A stretch of DNA of 64,000 bases from CAZOKH01 sp964580315 (lineage in GTDB: Bacteria; Chloroflexota; Anaerolineae; Anaerolineales; Anaerolineaceae): the NCBI GenBank assembly GCA_964580315.1, contig CAZOKH010000006.1, forward strand, positions 3,392 to 67,391. Direction: 5' to 3'. Positions within the stretch are counted from its first letter, which is position 1. Each line of letters opens with the position of its first letter. The position numbers were made by a program, and so were the translations under genes. This document shows, in pieces, positions 1 through 7,595 of the stretch. The notes below the pieces were generated by a model that was not told the origin of the DNA, ran no database searches, and was given only the letters and a program-made list of their open reading frames with translations.

Positions 1-117
1 CCCGATGGCGAGACCACCTATCATATTGAGTTGAACAATGTGACCCTGCATTTCTTTACGGAAGAGTGGGTGGAGTTTTTGCAGCTTGCCAAAATGATTT
101 CCAAAGATGTGAGTTAG
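1..117 (+). CDS. C-terminal fragment of an unidentified protein
   Basis: Frame 1 is open from the window edge to a TAG at 115-117 and gives the last 38 residues of a protein that starts upstream. The visible tail is acidic and amphipathic (HFFTEEWVEFLQLAKMI) and has no motif I recognise. It ends 15 bases before the next plus-strand gene, so the two may be cotranscribed. Function unknown. Confidence 0.5.
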   Translation, partial: PDGETTYHIELNNVTLHFFTEEWVEFLQLAKMISKDVS

Positions 118-132
118 GTATTACTCCTACCC

Positions 133-516
133 ATGCCTTTTGAGTGCATTGGTTGCGGGCAAGAAACTCTTTCAATCATTGCCTCGATTGAACTTCCACC
201 TGATAATCGTTCTGATGAAATTTCTTTGCAGTTGGTAAAGTGTTCATTATGCGGTTTTGAGGGGGCGGCGGTTTATGAGGAATCCAGGCGCGGTAATCTC
301 ATGGAGGATTGCTGGGATCATTATGGTTACCAGATTGGACCACAAGATTTCCAGAGATGTCTCGCCTGGATTCAAACCTGCCCCAGCCCACACCTCGCTG
401 ATTGTGATTGCCCAATTCACCGGCTATTGAATAAACGAGATGCATCCGATCGATGGATTGGTCTGGATGTCTTTGACCTATGCGAACCATTTCAATTAAA
501 GCAAGGAACCCATTGA
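133..516 (+). CDS. Small Cys-rich hypothetical protein with zinc-ribbon look
   Basis: 127 residues. Two CxxC knuckles, CIGC near residue 5 and CSLC near residue 37, resemble a zinc ribbon. A second Cys cluster (CPSPHLADCDC) lies near residue 85. There is no signal peptide or membrane segment, so a cytoplasmic zinc- or nucleic-acid-binding protein is possible. The family is not recognised. No convincing ribosome binding site precedes the ATG. The following lipoprotein gene starts 11 bases after the stop, suggesting a short operon. Confidence 0.6.
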   Translation: MPFECIGCGQETLSIIASIELPPDNRSDEISLQLVKCSLCGFEGAAVYEESRRGNLMEDCWDHYGYQIGPQDFQRCLAWIQTCPSPHLADCDCPIHRLLNKRDASDRWIGLDVFDLCEPFQLKQGTH

Positions 517-527
517 GGAATATCATC

Positions 528-1550
528 ATGATTCACCGATCTGATCAGATTTTGTTCTCTTTTCGAATATTCACCCTGTTATTGGTGATATCTTTTTTGT
601 CAGGCTGTTCTGAATCGGGTGATTTTTTCAATGGACTGCAATGGGCTGGTGCAACACAAGTTCAGCCCCTGGAAGATGGCACTTCGCAACTATCAACTGA
701 TTTACCGGAAACCGAACAACAAAACCCAGGTGTAAAAACTTCGCCAATGCCCATTGCTGCAACGGAGACGCCGACAGCTCAGGAATGCATAAAAATCACA
801 GCGGGTAATCCACTTGACATTACCATTCCAGACGGGAATTTGATGCGACCGGGGGAGTCATTCCGGAAAACGTGGCGGCTGACGAACACAGGCTCGTGTG
901 TTTGGACAAAAGATTTTGCGATTGTTTTCTTTTCAGGATCTATTCTTGGCGCGTCACGGATACATTTTTTGTCTTCCGAAGTTAAACCCGGCGAATCAGT
1001 GGATATTTCCATCAATATGACGGCGCCTGTGCAGCCGGGGTTTTATCAAAGCGATTGGATGCTGCGCAGCCCGGATAACCAACTGGTGGGCCTGGGACCC
1101 AAAGGAATTGCGCCGTTTAGTGTTCGCCTGGAAGTCGTAGGGGCGGGCACCGCAACGCAAGCACCGCAACCGACTGCAACGGCAACCCCGGCTGTGTTTT
1201 CCAGCGGGCAATTATCGGTTTCCGTTGGAGATCAGATTGATCTGGATAGTGGGGAAAAGAATTCAGGGAAGAAGGGAGATATCGTTCTGGAGCGCGGTGA
1301 AAAGGATTCGCTGCTTATCACACCCCTGAATGGTGCCAAATTGGTTGCATATGGACAAAATGTACCTTCGGAACGAGATTGCCGCAAACTTGAACCTCTG
1401 GATGCGCCCCAAACCACCAATAATTTACAGAGCAGCAATTATTTCTGCTTTGTAAGCAATCAAGGCATGCCCGGTTATCTTCATTTGACCCTGATTAACC
1501 CGGATGAGAACCTGGCAACTCTTGAGTTTTTAACCTGGTTTGTACCCTAA
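528..1550 (+). CDS. Lipoprotein with NBR1-type Ig-like domain
   Basis: 340 residues from the ATG at 528, which has a GAGGAA ribosome binding site at 515-520. An in-frame ATG at 480 lies inside the previous gene and is less likely. The N-terminus is a lipoprotein signal ending in a lipobox (SFLSGC). After a Thr/Gln-rich spacer comes a domain matching the NBR1-like Ig fold: MRPGESFRKTWRLTNTG, then a CVW stretch, then VKPGESVDISINMTAP and PGFYQSDWML. This is a common extracellular beta-sandwich in Chloroflexota. The C-terminal 120 residues are unassigned. Role unknown, probably surface binding. It converges with the thioredoxin gene at 12 bases. Confidence 0.75.
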   Translation: MIHRSDQILFSFRIFTLLLVISFLSGCSESGDFFNGLQWAGATQVQPLEDGTSQLSTDLPETEQQNPGVKTSPMPIAATETPTAQECIKITAGNPLDITIPDGNLMRPGESFRKTWRLTNTGSCVWTKDFAIVFFSGSILGASRIHFLSSEVKPGESVDISINMTAPVQPGFYQSDWMLRSPDNQLVGLGPKGIAPFSVRLEVVGAGTATQAPQPTATATPAVFSSGQLSVSVGDQIDLDSGEKNSGKKGDIVLERGEKDSLLITPLNGAKLVAYGQNVPSERDCRKLEPLDAPQTTNNLQSSNYFCFVSNQGMPGYLHLTLINPDENLATLEFLTWFVP

Positions 1551-1562
1551 TCGGTTTTGTAA

Positions 1563-2402
1563 TTAGAATAATATATTGGCAAGTTCAGCGCGGTACTGCC
1601 GGGTTTGAGAATCGTCCTCTCCCAGCAATTCCAGTAAGCTCAAATATACGGTTCTGGCCCGATCTTCACGATAGTGACGATCTTGACGTAAAACATCCAA
1701 TAAACCATCCAGTGAAGCATAAATGTTGCCGTGTGATGCCAGACGGATGCTGTGTTCAAAGGCTGCATCGAGATCGGTCTCTTCGGGTATTGACTTTGAA
1801 TGACAGGCGAGCAGCGCTTCTGCAAAGGGGAGCAGGGTTTTGGCGTTGGCAAATTGTTTGCTGGCCGGAAATTCTCGCAAGATTTCAACAGCTTCATGCG
1901 GCCGATCTTGCACCAACAGGGTTTTAGCCAGGCCTAGCAGACTGGATAATTCACCGGGGTTTTGGTCAAGAATTTCGCGGAATAATTCTTCGGCTTCTTT
2001 CCACTGGTGGAGTTGTGAGAAGCCAATGGCGCGTTCGATTGCCAGGTTCATCGGACTGGGTGGGCTGATTTTGCTCAGCATTTCACGCAGATGCGATTCG
2101 GGTACAGCTCCCACAAATTCTGACACCACTTCGCCCTGGCTAAAGATCTTTATGGTCGGTATGGTGCGGACTCCATACCGAATGGCGATGTTTGGACTCT
2201 CATCAACATTCACTTTTGCCAGCCGGAATGCTCCACTGGCTTCAGCGGCAATTTTTTCCAACATTTGACCAAGCACTTTGCAAGGACGGCACCAGGTTGC
2301 CCAAAAATCAACCACAACAGGGGTATTATTGGAGTAATTAATTACTTCGTATTCAAAACTGCTCTCATCAACCTCGATGATATCCGCAGAAGTCATCATC
2401 AT
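1563..2402 (-). CDS. Thioredoxin domain protein with C-terminal TPRs (CnoX/YbbN-like)
   Basis: 279 residues. The first 110 form a thioredoxin fold: FWATWCRPCK (Cys 38 and 41), then a cis-proline in RTIPTIKIF and GAVPESHL. Residues 115-279 are helical TPR-like repeats (AEELFREILDQNPGELSSLLGLA). This order matches the YbbN/CnoX co-chaperone family, which binds unfolded clients. The active site reads CRPC instead of the usual CGPC, which may shift redox potential. Three ATG codons in a row open the gene, after a GAGAGG ribosome binding site. Cytoplasmic; no signal peptide. Confidence 0.85.
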   Translation of the reverse strand: MMMTSADIIEVDESSFEYEVINYSNNTPVVVDFWATWCRPCKVLGQMLEKIAAEASGAFRLAKVNVDESPNIAIRYGVRTIPTIKIFSQGEVVSEFVGAVPESHLREMLSKISPPSPMNLAIERAIGFSQLHQWKEAEELFREILDQNPGELSSLLGLAKTLLVQDRPHEAVEILREFPASKQFANAKTLLPFAEALLACHSKSIPEETDLDAAFEHSIRLASHGNIYASLDGLLDVLRQDRHYREDRARTVYLSLLELLGEDDSQTRQYRAELANILF

Positions 2403-2494
2403 AATGCCTCTCCGTTTCCAATGTATTTTTCTCAGATCTTCTGTAAAAATATTCTACAGCAAGGTTATTAGAATATCATAGGATTTCTGTTTTT

Positions 2495-2917
2495 TTATTC
2501 TTCGTCTTCGCCGCTGGTCATGCCGGGTTGATTGACTTCGAGCACATCTCCATGCAGGTTGATTTTCACGCTGAAACCGGTCATGCCCATATATGCACGT
2601 GTTTCTTCAGGAAACCCAACTTCAAGTATGTAATCAAATGTTTTTTCTAACTGAGATAACTGGTTTTTTATAATGCCGATGGTGAAAATGTCATCTTTGC
2701 CCATCATTTTTGCAGTTTGCTGGGCAAGAAGTTCTTCGTTCCCGGCAATCATGGCTTTCATATGTTCCAAAATCTGCCGGTCAACTGCTTCTGAGGGAAT
2801 ATGTCGATGAAATCCGGCATCATCGACGACATAAAATTCTTCGGCGCCGACTTTTGCCACTTCAACAGGCTGATCATTTTCGTCAAATATCAAACCGGCA
2901 AATACTGCTTTACTCAT
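2495..2917 (-). CDS. Conserved-looking hypothetical protein
   Basis: 140 residues, acidic, soluble. The N-terminal half (KAVFAGLIFDENDQPVEV, then EEFYVVDDAGFHRHI) looks like a small beta-rich domain and the middle is helical and Met-rich. No catalytic motif is recognised. It stands alone between the thioredoxin gene and the L,D-transpeptidase operon, on the same strand as both. Function unknown. Confidence 0.65.
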   Translation of the reverse strand: MSKAVFAGLIFDENDQPVEVAKVGAEEFYVVDDAGFHRHIPSEAVDRQILEHMKAMIAGNEELLAQQTAKMMGKDDIFTIGIIKNQLSQLEKTFDYILEVGFPEETRAYMGMTGFSVKINLHGDVLEVNQPGMTSGEDEE

Positions 2918-2977
2918 TCCTAATCTTTCATCCTGTAATCATTAATTTGTAAAACTATTATAAATTGAATCGGTTGG

Positions 2978-4051
2978 CTAAAAAACTCTTACCTCTGTTC
3001 CTTCTTCGGCTTCCAGGTTTTCAGCAACCAGTGGCACCTGCGGCAGTGTCCATCGATAAACCCAGCGCGCGGCATCGGTGGGGACATTTATACATCCGTG
3101 ACTGCGCGGCTTGCCGAAATCGTTATGCCAGTAAGTGCCGTGAATGGCGATTCCAGACCGGGTTAAGTAACTTACCCAGGGAACACCGGGCAAGTCATAG
3201 CTGTTTCGCATATAACTTTCACCGTCAACCATGTGACGTGAAGCTCGTTTTCGGTTGGTAATAAAGGTACCGGTGGGAGTGGAAAAATTTCCGTTGCTGA
3301 ATTTGGCTCCACTGGAAATTTTTGTCATAAAAACCGGCACATCTTCCTCATAGGCAATGAGAGTCTGTTTTTCCAGATCTATATCGATGCGTTTTTGATC
3401 AGCCGGCACTTTTGGAGATATGGGCATGATATCCTGGGTCTCAATGATGCGCATTTGTTCGGCCTCAACATAATAGCTGGTACCCCACCGATCGTCGGGA
3501 ATATGATACCAGGCTTTTCCCTGCGCATCGTACAGCAATTCATTCACCCAGAAAGTAGACCCGTAATATAAACGGTAGGCTTTGATAATTCTGTATTCGG
3601 GGTGCCAGATGGCATCCGCATAGGGGACAGAAATCTCAGCCAGCAAACCTGTTTTGGGGATAAAAATATTGACCGGGTTTAGCTGCGTGGCAACAGGCTG
3701 AACGCTGCCGGAATGAACAAAACCTTCCCTTTTCACCTCGTACCACACCCGGTTATGCGCAGGCTCTTCATCGCCAACGATGACGCTGGAAATTTCTAAA
3801 ATTTCATCTGGTGTGCAGGTTCTGGCTTCAGTTGCTTTTAAAGAGGGTTTTGCATAAACGATCACCTTCTTCCCAATTACCCTTCCCTGAAGCGGTGATA
3901 CGGAATCGGAATTTGGCAGGGTGTGGGTTGGGTGAACTGACTGCCCCTGGTGCGAAAATGGCGACAAGGCAAGCATGCCGATGGCAGATGCTTTTTGGAG
4001 AAACTCACGCCGAGTGAGAAGGGTGGATGGATCCAGAATTTTTGGTCGCAT
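2978..4051 (-). CDS. L,D-transpeptidase (YkuD) with Tat-type signal
   Basis: 357 residues from the ATG at 4051. An upstream in-frame start at 4090 would overlap the previous gene. The chosen start overlaps the upstream stop as TAATG, a sign of translational coupling. The N-terminus has a twin-arginine motif (LTRREFLQKAS) and hydrophobic core. Residues about 45-130 look SH3b-like. The C-terminal YkuD domain carries the catalytic motif HGTYWHNDF then SHGCINV, the Cys being the nucleophile that forms 3-3 peptidoglycan crosslinks or anchors proteins. It is the last gene of a wall operon with a second L,D-transpeptidase and an amidase. Confidence 0.88.
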   Translation of the reverse strand: MRPKILDPSTLLTRREFLQKASAIGMLALSPFSHQGQSVHPTHTLPNSDSVSPLQGRVIGKKVIVYAKPSLKATEARTCTPDEILEISSVIVGDEEPAHNRVWYEVKREGFVHSGSVQPVATQLNPVNIFIPKTGLLAEISVPYADAIWHPEYRIIKAYRLYYGSTFWVNELLYDAQGKAWYHIPDDRWGTSYYVEAEQMRIIETQDIMPISPKVPADQKRIDIDLEKQTLIAYEEDVPVFMTKISSGAKFSNGNFSTPTGTFITNRKRASRHMVDGESYMRNSYDLPGVPWVSYLTRSGIAIHGTYWHNDFGKPRSHGCINVPTDAARWVYRWTLPQVPLVAENLEAEEGTEVRVF

Positions 4052-5178
4052 TAATAATGAATGTTTACCAGGGTGCCAACAGAAGCCCAATTATACAGCC
4101 AGGCGGCATCTTCGGTGCGCAGGTTGATGCAGCCGTGACTCATTGGGGTTCCGAAGTTATTATGCCAGTATGTGCCATGCAAACCATAGCCCTTATAAAA
4201 ATACAGGATATAGGGTACTCCGGGTAAGTAGTAGCCCGGTCCGCGCATGGGCGCCGAACGATACTTTATATAGACGGAATATTGACCGGTGACGGTGGGG
4301 TGCTGCCATGTTCCGGTTGAAACCACGAAGCTATTGACGATTTGATCGCCTTCATAGGCGTAGGTACGCTGTTCGCTCAGGTTAACATCAATCCACCGTT
4401 CGCCATTTCCAACGGAGACGGGTTGGGAGGCCTGTTCAACCACAGCCGGCAAGGGTGTGTGCGTGGGCGGCGGTGTGGGCGTGCTGGTGGGGGTGTTTGT
4501 GGGCGTATTGGTTGGGGTAAAGGAAGGTGTTGGAGACGGCGTGGAGGTGCTGGTGGGGGTGGCTGTGGATGAAGCGGTCAATGAAGGTTTGAGAAATGCA
4601 TCTACCGGACGAACAGCAGATGAACTGCTGGCAAAAACAGTCCACTGCAAGGGTATTCCAAACCACAGTGCAATTCCAACACACACTGCCAACACAATCC
4701 CGAGCCAGGACAGCATCAGAGGGATAGAAAGATTTGTCCGTTTCGCGGGATGAGCAGGATACCCGGGAATAGTTCTGCGCTGGGATGTGTGGTCAACCGC
4801 GCGCCAGGTTTGCAGGTTGTGGGTGGGCTCAACGGGTTCAACAGGCTGCGGGTGCGGCAAGGGAATTGTGATTCCAAGTGGTGGGGTTGAGGATAATGCA
4901 GGCGGGCGGTTCTCAGCACGGATTTTTTGCAGCGCCCAGTGAATGCCCCTTTTGGCTTTTGGGCTGGCCGGATTAATTTCAAGCGCCCGTTGAAAATAGG
5001 CCAGGCTGGCGTGCGGTTTGCTAATGGAAGCCAGGATCAGCCAGGGAGTCTCAAGGTTTGGATTGAAAGAGACAGCCAGCATTGCCCAGCGGCGGGCATC
5101 GGCGGTGCGGTTTTGCTGAAGGGCTTCAGCGGCTTTTTCCAGCGCCTGTGCAGCTTTAACCGGATCCCTTTCAATCAT
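4051..5178 (-). CDS. Membrane-anchored L,D-transpeptidase with N-terminal TPR-like region
   Basis: 375 residues. Residues 1-85 are cytoplasmic TPR-like helices (AAQALEKAAEALQQNRTADA, YFQRALEINPASPKAKRG). A transmembrane segment lies near 150-172, then a long Thr-Pro-Ser linker that would span the wall, then a YkuD domain from about 255 with HGTYWHNNF and SHGCINL (catalytic Cys). The TPR inside, catalysis outside layout is unusual for this family. It overlaps the amidase stop by ATGA upstream and the second transpeptidase start by TAATG downstream, so all three are probably coupled. Confidence 0.88.
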   Translation of the reverse strand: MIERDPVKAAQALEKAAEALQQNRTADARRWAMLAVSFNPNLETPWLILASISKPHASLAYFQRALEINPASPKAKRGIHWALQKIRAENRPPALSSTPPLGITIPLPHPQPVEPVEPTHNLQTWRAVDHTSQRRTIPGYPAHPAKRTNLSIPLMLSWLGIVLAVCVGIALWFGIPLQWTVFASSSSAVRPVDAFLKPSLTASSTATPTSTSTPSPTPSFTPTNTPTNTPTSTPTPPPTHTPLPAVVEQASQPVSVGNGERWIDVNLSEQRTYAYEGDQIVNSFVVSTGTWQHPTVTGQYSVYIKYRSAPMRGPGYYLPGVPYILYFYKGYGLHGTYWHNNFGTPMSHGCINLRTEDAAWLYNWASVGTLVNIHY

Positions 5179-5987
5179 TGCGCTGATTCCTCATTATTTA
5201 TGGGTTCATTCCTAACAAAACAGAGGATTCCATCGGCGACGCCGCGGGCAACTCGTTCGGGCTCTTTGGTGAGAATTTCGCGATCAAGATTGAGAAAACC
5301 GGTTTCAATAATGGCCGCGGGTGTGTCGCTGTAAATTTCATTGAATGCGTGATAACTGGTCATATCGGGTGTGATTGTGTTGGCATGGAAGCTCAGCCCG
5401 GTGGCTCGTTCATAACGATTGATGAGGCAATCGGTCAATCGAGCAGTTTTTTCCGGGAAGGAATTGGCCACTGCCGCGCTGACTTTATAACCGGTGGCAG
5501 TGTCTCCCACGTAGTCACACGAGTCGTTGTGGATGGATACCAGGGCAATTGCGCGATATTGATAAAGCTTGCGGTCAAATTCTTGCAGCAGGTCAACCTC
5601 AATCCCTTCGGCGTTCAGGTATTCTTTAACCAAAGAAGCAATGCGTAAATTTACCTCCACCTCCGTTAAACCGTCAGGACACACAGCGCCCGAATCATTT
5701 CCCCAGTGACCGGCAACAATGCCGATGCGCTGCTGTATTTGCGGGGTGGGGGTGGGTAACTGCCCGCTTGAGTCATCATCGCGCTGCAAAGTGATGAGAA
5801 TGTTGCGCAAGGTCTGATCGCTGAATAATCTGCTGGGAGTCCACAGCGTGAAAAGCGTTGCTGTGATTACAGCAATACTTAAAATGTTTTGGACGGCAAT
5901 CCAAATACTCAGTCCTCTTTTCGCTGTTGGGCGCGATGGTTCGGGCACCTGTTCAGAAGAATTTTTTTCTGGTTGATTGATACTCAT
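5175..5987 (-). CDS. N-acetylmuramoyl-L-alanine amidase (Amidase_3 type)
   Basis: 270 residues. An N-terminal transmembrane segment near 30-50 anchors it, followed by a short linker. The catalytic domain shows the zinc-amidase pattern: GIVAGHWGNDSGAVC (first His), TEVEVNL (Glu), ALVSIHND (second His) and AAIIETGFLNLDRE (catalytic Glu). It should cut the amide between N-acetylmuramic acid and L-alanine. First gene of an operon with two L,D-transpeptidases, with a 4-base ATGA overlap at 5175-5178. GHWG in place of the common GHGG is a family-tolerated change. Confidence 0.87.
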   Translation of the reverse strand: MSINQPEKNSSEQVPEPSRPTAKRGLSIWIAVQNILSIAVITATLFTLWTPSRLFSDQTLRNILITLQRDDDSSGQLPTPTPQIQQRIGIVAGHWGNDSGAVCPDGLTEVEVNLRIASLVKEYLNAEGIEVDLLQEFDRKLYQYRAIALVSIHNDSCDYVGDTATGYKVSAAVANSFPEKTARLTDCLINRYERATGLSFHANTITPDMTSYHAFNEIYSDTPAAIIETGFLNLDREILTKEPERVARGVADGILCFVRNEPINNEESAQ

Positions 5988-6029
5988 GGATACTCCAAAG
6001 TGTTGAAATAACCAATTATTCCAACATGC

Positions 6030-6059
6030 TTGACTTCATGGTGAAATCTGTTGTATATA
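6030..6059 (+). promoter_or_regulatory. Candidate sigma-70 promoter for the AMMECR1 gene
   Basis: TTGACT at 6030-6035 and TATATA at 6054-6059 are 18 bases apart. An overlapping TATAAT at 6056-6061 has a 20-base spacer. The site lies in the divergent gap between the amidase and the AMMECR1 gene and points toward the latter. Confidence 0.5.
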
Positions 6060-6128
6060 ATGATAAAGCAATTTTAAATTAATACCAAAAATGTTTTATC
6101 TGGCAGGTAGAAGAACCAGGTGATACGC

Positions 6129-6704
6129 ATGAGCCAGTTATTTTTAAGTGATGAAGACAAACAAACTTTGTTACAGGTCGCCCGGCTTTCTCTTGTGCAG
6201 GCGGCTGACGGCAGGCCGGCTCCTGAAATCGATATCCGCGATTATTCCAAGAACCTTCAAAGTGACGGTGCTTCTTTTGTAACCCTGACCAAAGTTGGAG
6301 ATTTGCGAGGCTGCATAGGGACTTTGGAGGCATACCAGCCATTGGTGCAAGATGTATGCGAACACGCTCGTGCTGCTGCCATTGAAGATTACAGGTTTCC
6401 ACCAGTGCGCACTCACGAAGTGCCGCAAATCAAAATCGAAATCTCGTATTTGACAGATCCCCAACTGTTGGAGTATCAAAATTCGGATGATCTGATTGCC
6501 AAATTGAGACCCGGCATTGACGGCGTGGTGATTCGCGATGGATTGAGAAGGGCAACCTTCCTGCCTCAGGTATGGGAAAAGATACCTGATCCAAGAGAAT
6601 TTCTGGATCATCTTTGTTTGAAGATGGGCGGGCCGGCTCAATTGTGGCAAATGAAAAAATTAAAAGTGTCCCTTTATCAGGTTGATGAGTTTTCGGAACA
6701 ATAA
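6129..6704 (+). CDS. amrA: AMMECR1 / AmmeMemoRadiSam system protein A
   Basis: 191 residues from ATG 6129, chosen because AGGTGA at 6118-6123 is well spaced to it; a GTG at 6120 is in frame. The diagnostic AMMECR1 motif GDLRGCIGTLEAYQPL is present, followed by RAAAIEDYRFPPV and IKIEISYLTDP. The family is linked with MEMO1 and radical-SAM partners in many bacteria, but neither partner is adjacent here. Biochemical role unproven; cytoplasmic. A strong hairpin terminator follows the stop. Confidence 0.88.
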   Translation: MSQLFLSDEDKQTLLQVARLSLVQAADGRPAPEIDIRDYSKNLQSDGASFVTLTKVGDLRGCIGTLEAYQPLVQDVCEHARAAAIEDYRFPPVRTHEVPQIKIEISYLTDPQLLEYQNSDDLIAKLRPGIDGVVIRDGLRRATFLPQVWEKIPDPREFLDHLCLKMGGPAQLWQMKKLKVSLYQVDEFSEQ

Positions 6705-6708
6705 AAGA

Positions 6709-6740
6709 AACCACCCGGCTCAAATGAACCGGGTGGTTTT
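6709..6740 (+). terminator. Rho-independent terminator, probably bidirectional
   Basis: Perfect 10-base stem AACCACCCGG (6709-6718) and CCGGGTGGTT (6729-6738) with a 10-base loop, followed by TT on the plus strand and TTTCTTTTA on the minus strand. It separates the converging AMMECR1 and DUF4013 genes. Confidence 0.85.
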
Positions 6741-6762
6741 AGCCAGGCAATCAATTTGTGTA

Positions 6763-7425
6763 TTACGGCTGATGTGAAAGAGCCAGGGTGGCCTGATTGT
6801 AAGCCTGTCCAATGAAATGGCCGACGATGGCCAGGGAATAGGCCATGGTGAGAAAAACACCAACGCCACAGGCAATTGAACCCAGCGATGCCACAAACCC
6901 GGCTACGATTTGACCGAGCAAAACGATCAGGTAGGCAACGGGGGCGGCTTTTACCAGTTTCCACACCTCACCAAATTTGAGGCCAGAGCCGATGGTGCCT
7001 TCGACTACAAAGCGGCCATACGCAGCTGAAAGCATGAATGCCATGAAAATGCCGTAGATCAGGGATAGTCCGCCGCAGCAAATCGATGTGGCGACCATGA
7101 CGATGCTGAGAGTTTCCTCATCGATTTCAAGCATCTGCCCGACCGGGAGGGCAAGCTGCAGGGGCAGCATCAAGACAATCATGGGAAGAGCATAAACCAG
7201 CGATATGACCCATGCTTGAAAACCTTTTTTTAGCTGCTCGCCAAAATCCAGCGAGGGTAGTGGGTCAGGATCGTGATTGATTACGCGTCGGGCGACTTCG
7301 AGACCCCAACCGAATGCAACTATTTGACCGACAACCGGGATCAATGAAACCAGGGCGATAATGCCAATCTTTTTGAACCAATCAGGATCCTTGAACGGGA
7401 AAGAAAAAGGTAATCCGAATTCCAT
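6763..7425 (-). CDS. DUF4013 family membrane protein
   Basis: 220 residues from ATG 7425, which has a strong AGGAGTG site; an in-frame start at 7512 would lack one. The opening DWFKKIGIIALVSLIPVVG and the following GWGLEVARRVINHDP are typical of DUF4013. About five or six hydrophobic segments predict an integral membrane protein. The family has no assigned function and is common in Chloroflexota and archaea. Monocistronic, ending at the shared terminator at 6709-6738. Confidence 0.82.
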   Translation of the reverse strand: MEFGLPFSFPFKDPDWFKKIGIIALVSLIPVVGQIVAFGWGLEVARRVINHDPDPLPSLDFGEQLKKGFQAWVISLVYALPMIVLMLPLQLALPVGQMLEIDEETLSIVMVATSICCGGLSLIYGIFMAFMLSAAYGRFVVEGTIGSGLKFGEVWKLVKAAPVAYLIVLLGQIVAGFVASLGSIACGVGVFLTMAYSLAIVGHFIGQAYNQATLALSHQP

Positions 7426-7595
7426 GATAATCACTCCTTTTTTTGAATGATGAATTGCATAAAAACTTAGGGAGACCGTTAATTTCCTCCCTGCTAAAAA
7501 TAATATACCCAATTTTGGTTGGAATTACAAGCGATTGAGATAACTTGGTTATTGGAAAAGTGTTAGCAGTTGGTTAAGAATAATTTCATATTCCA

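Noticed and set aside
4342..4753. Gly/Val/Arg-rich plus-strand frames opposite the second L,D-transpeptidase
   Set aside because: They are shadows of the Thr-Pro linker repeats on the minus strand.
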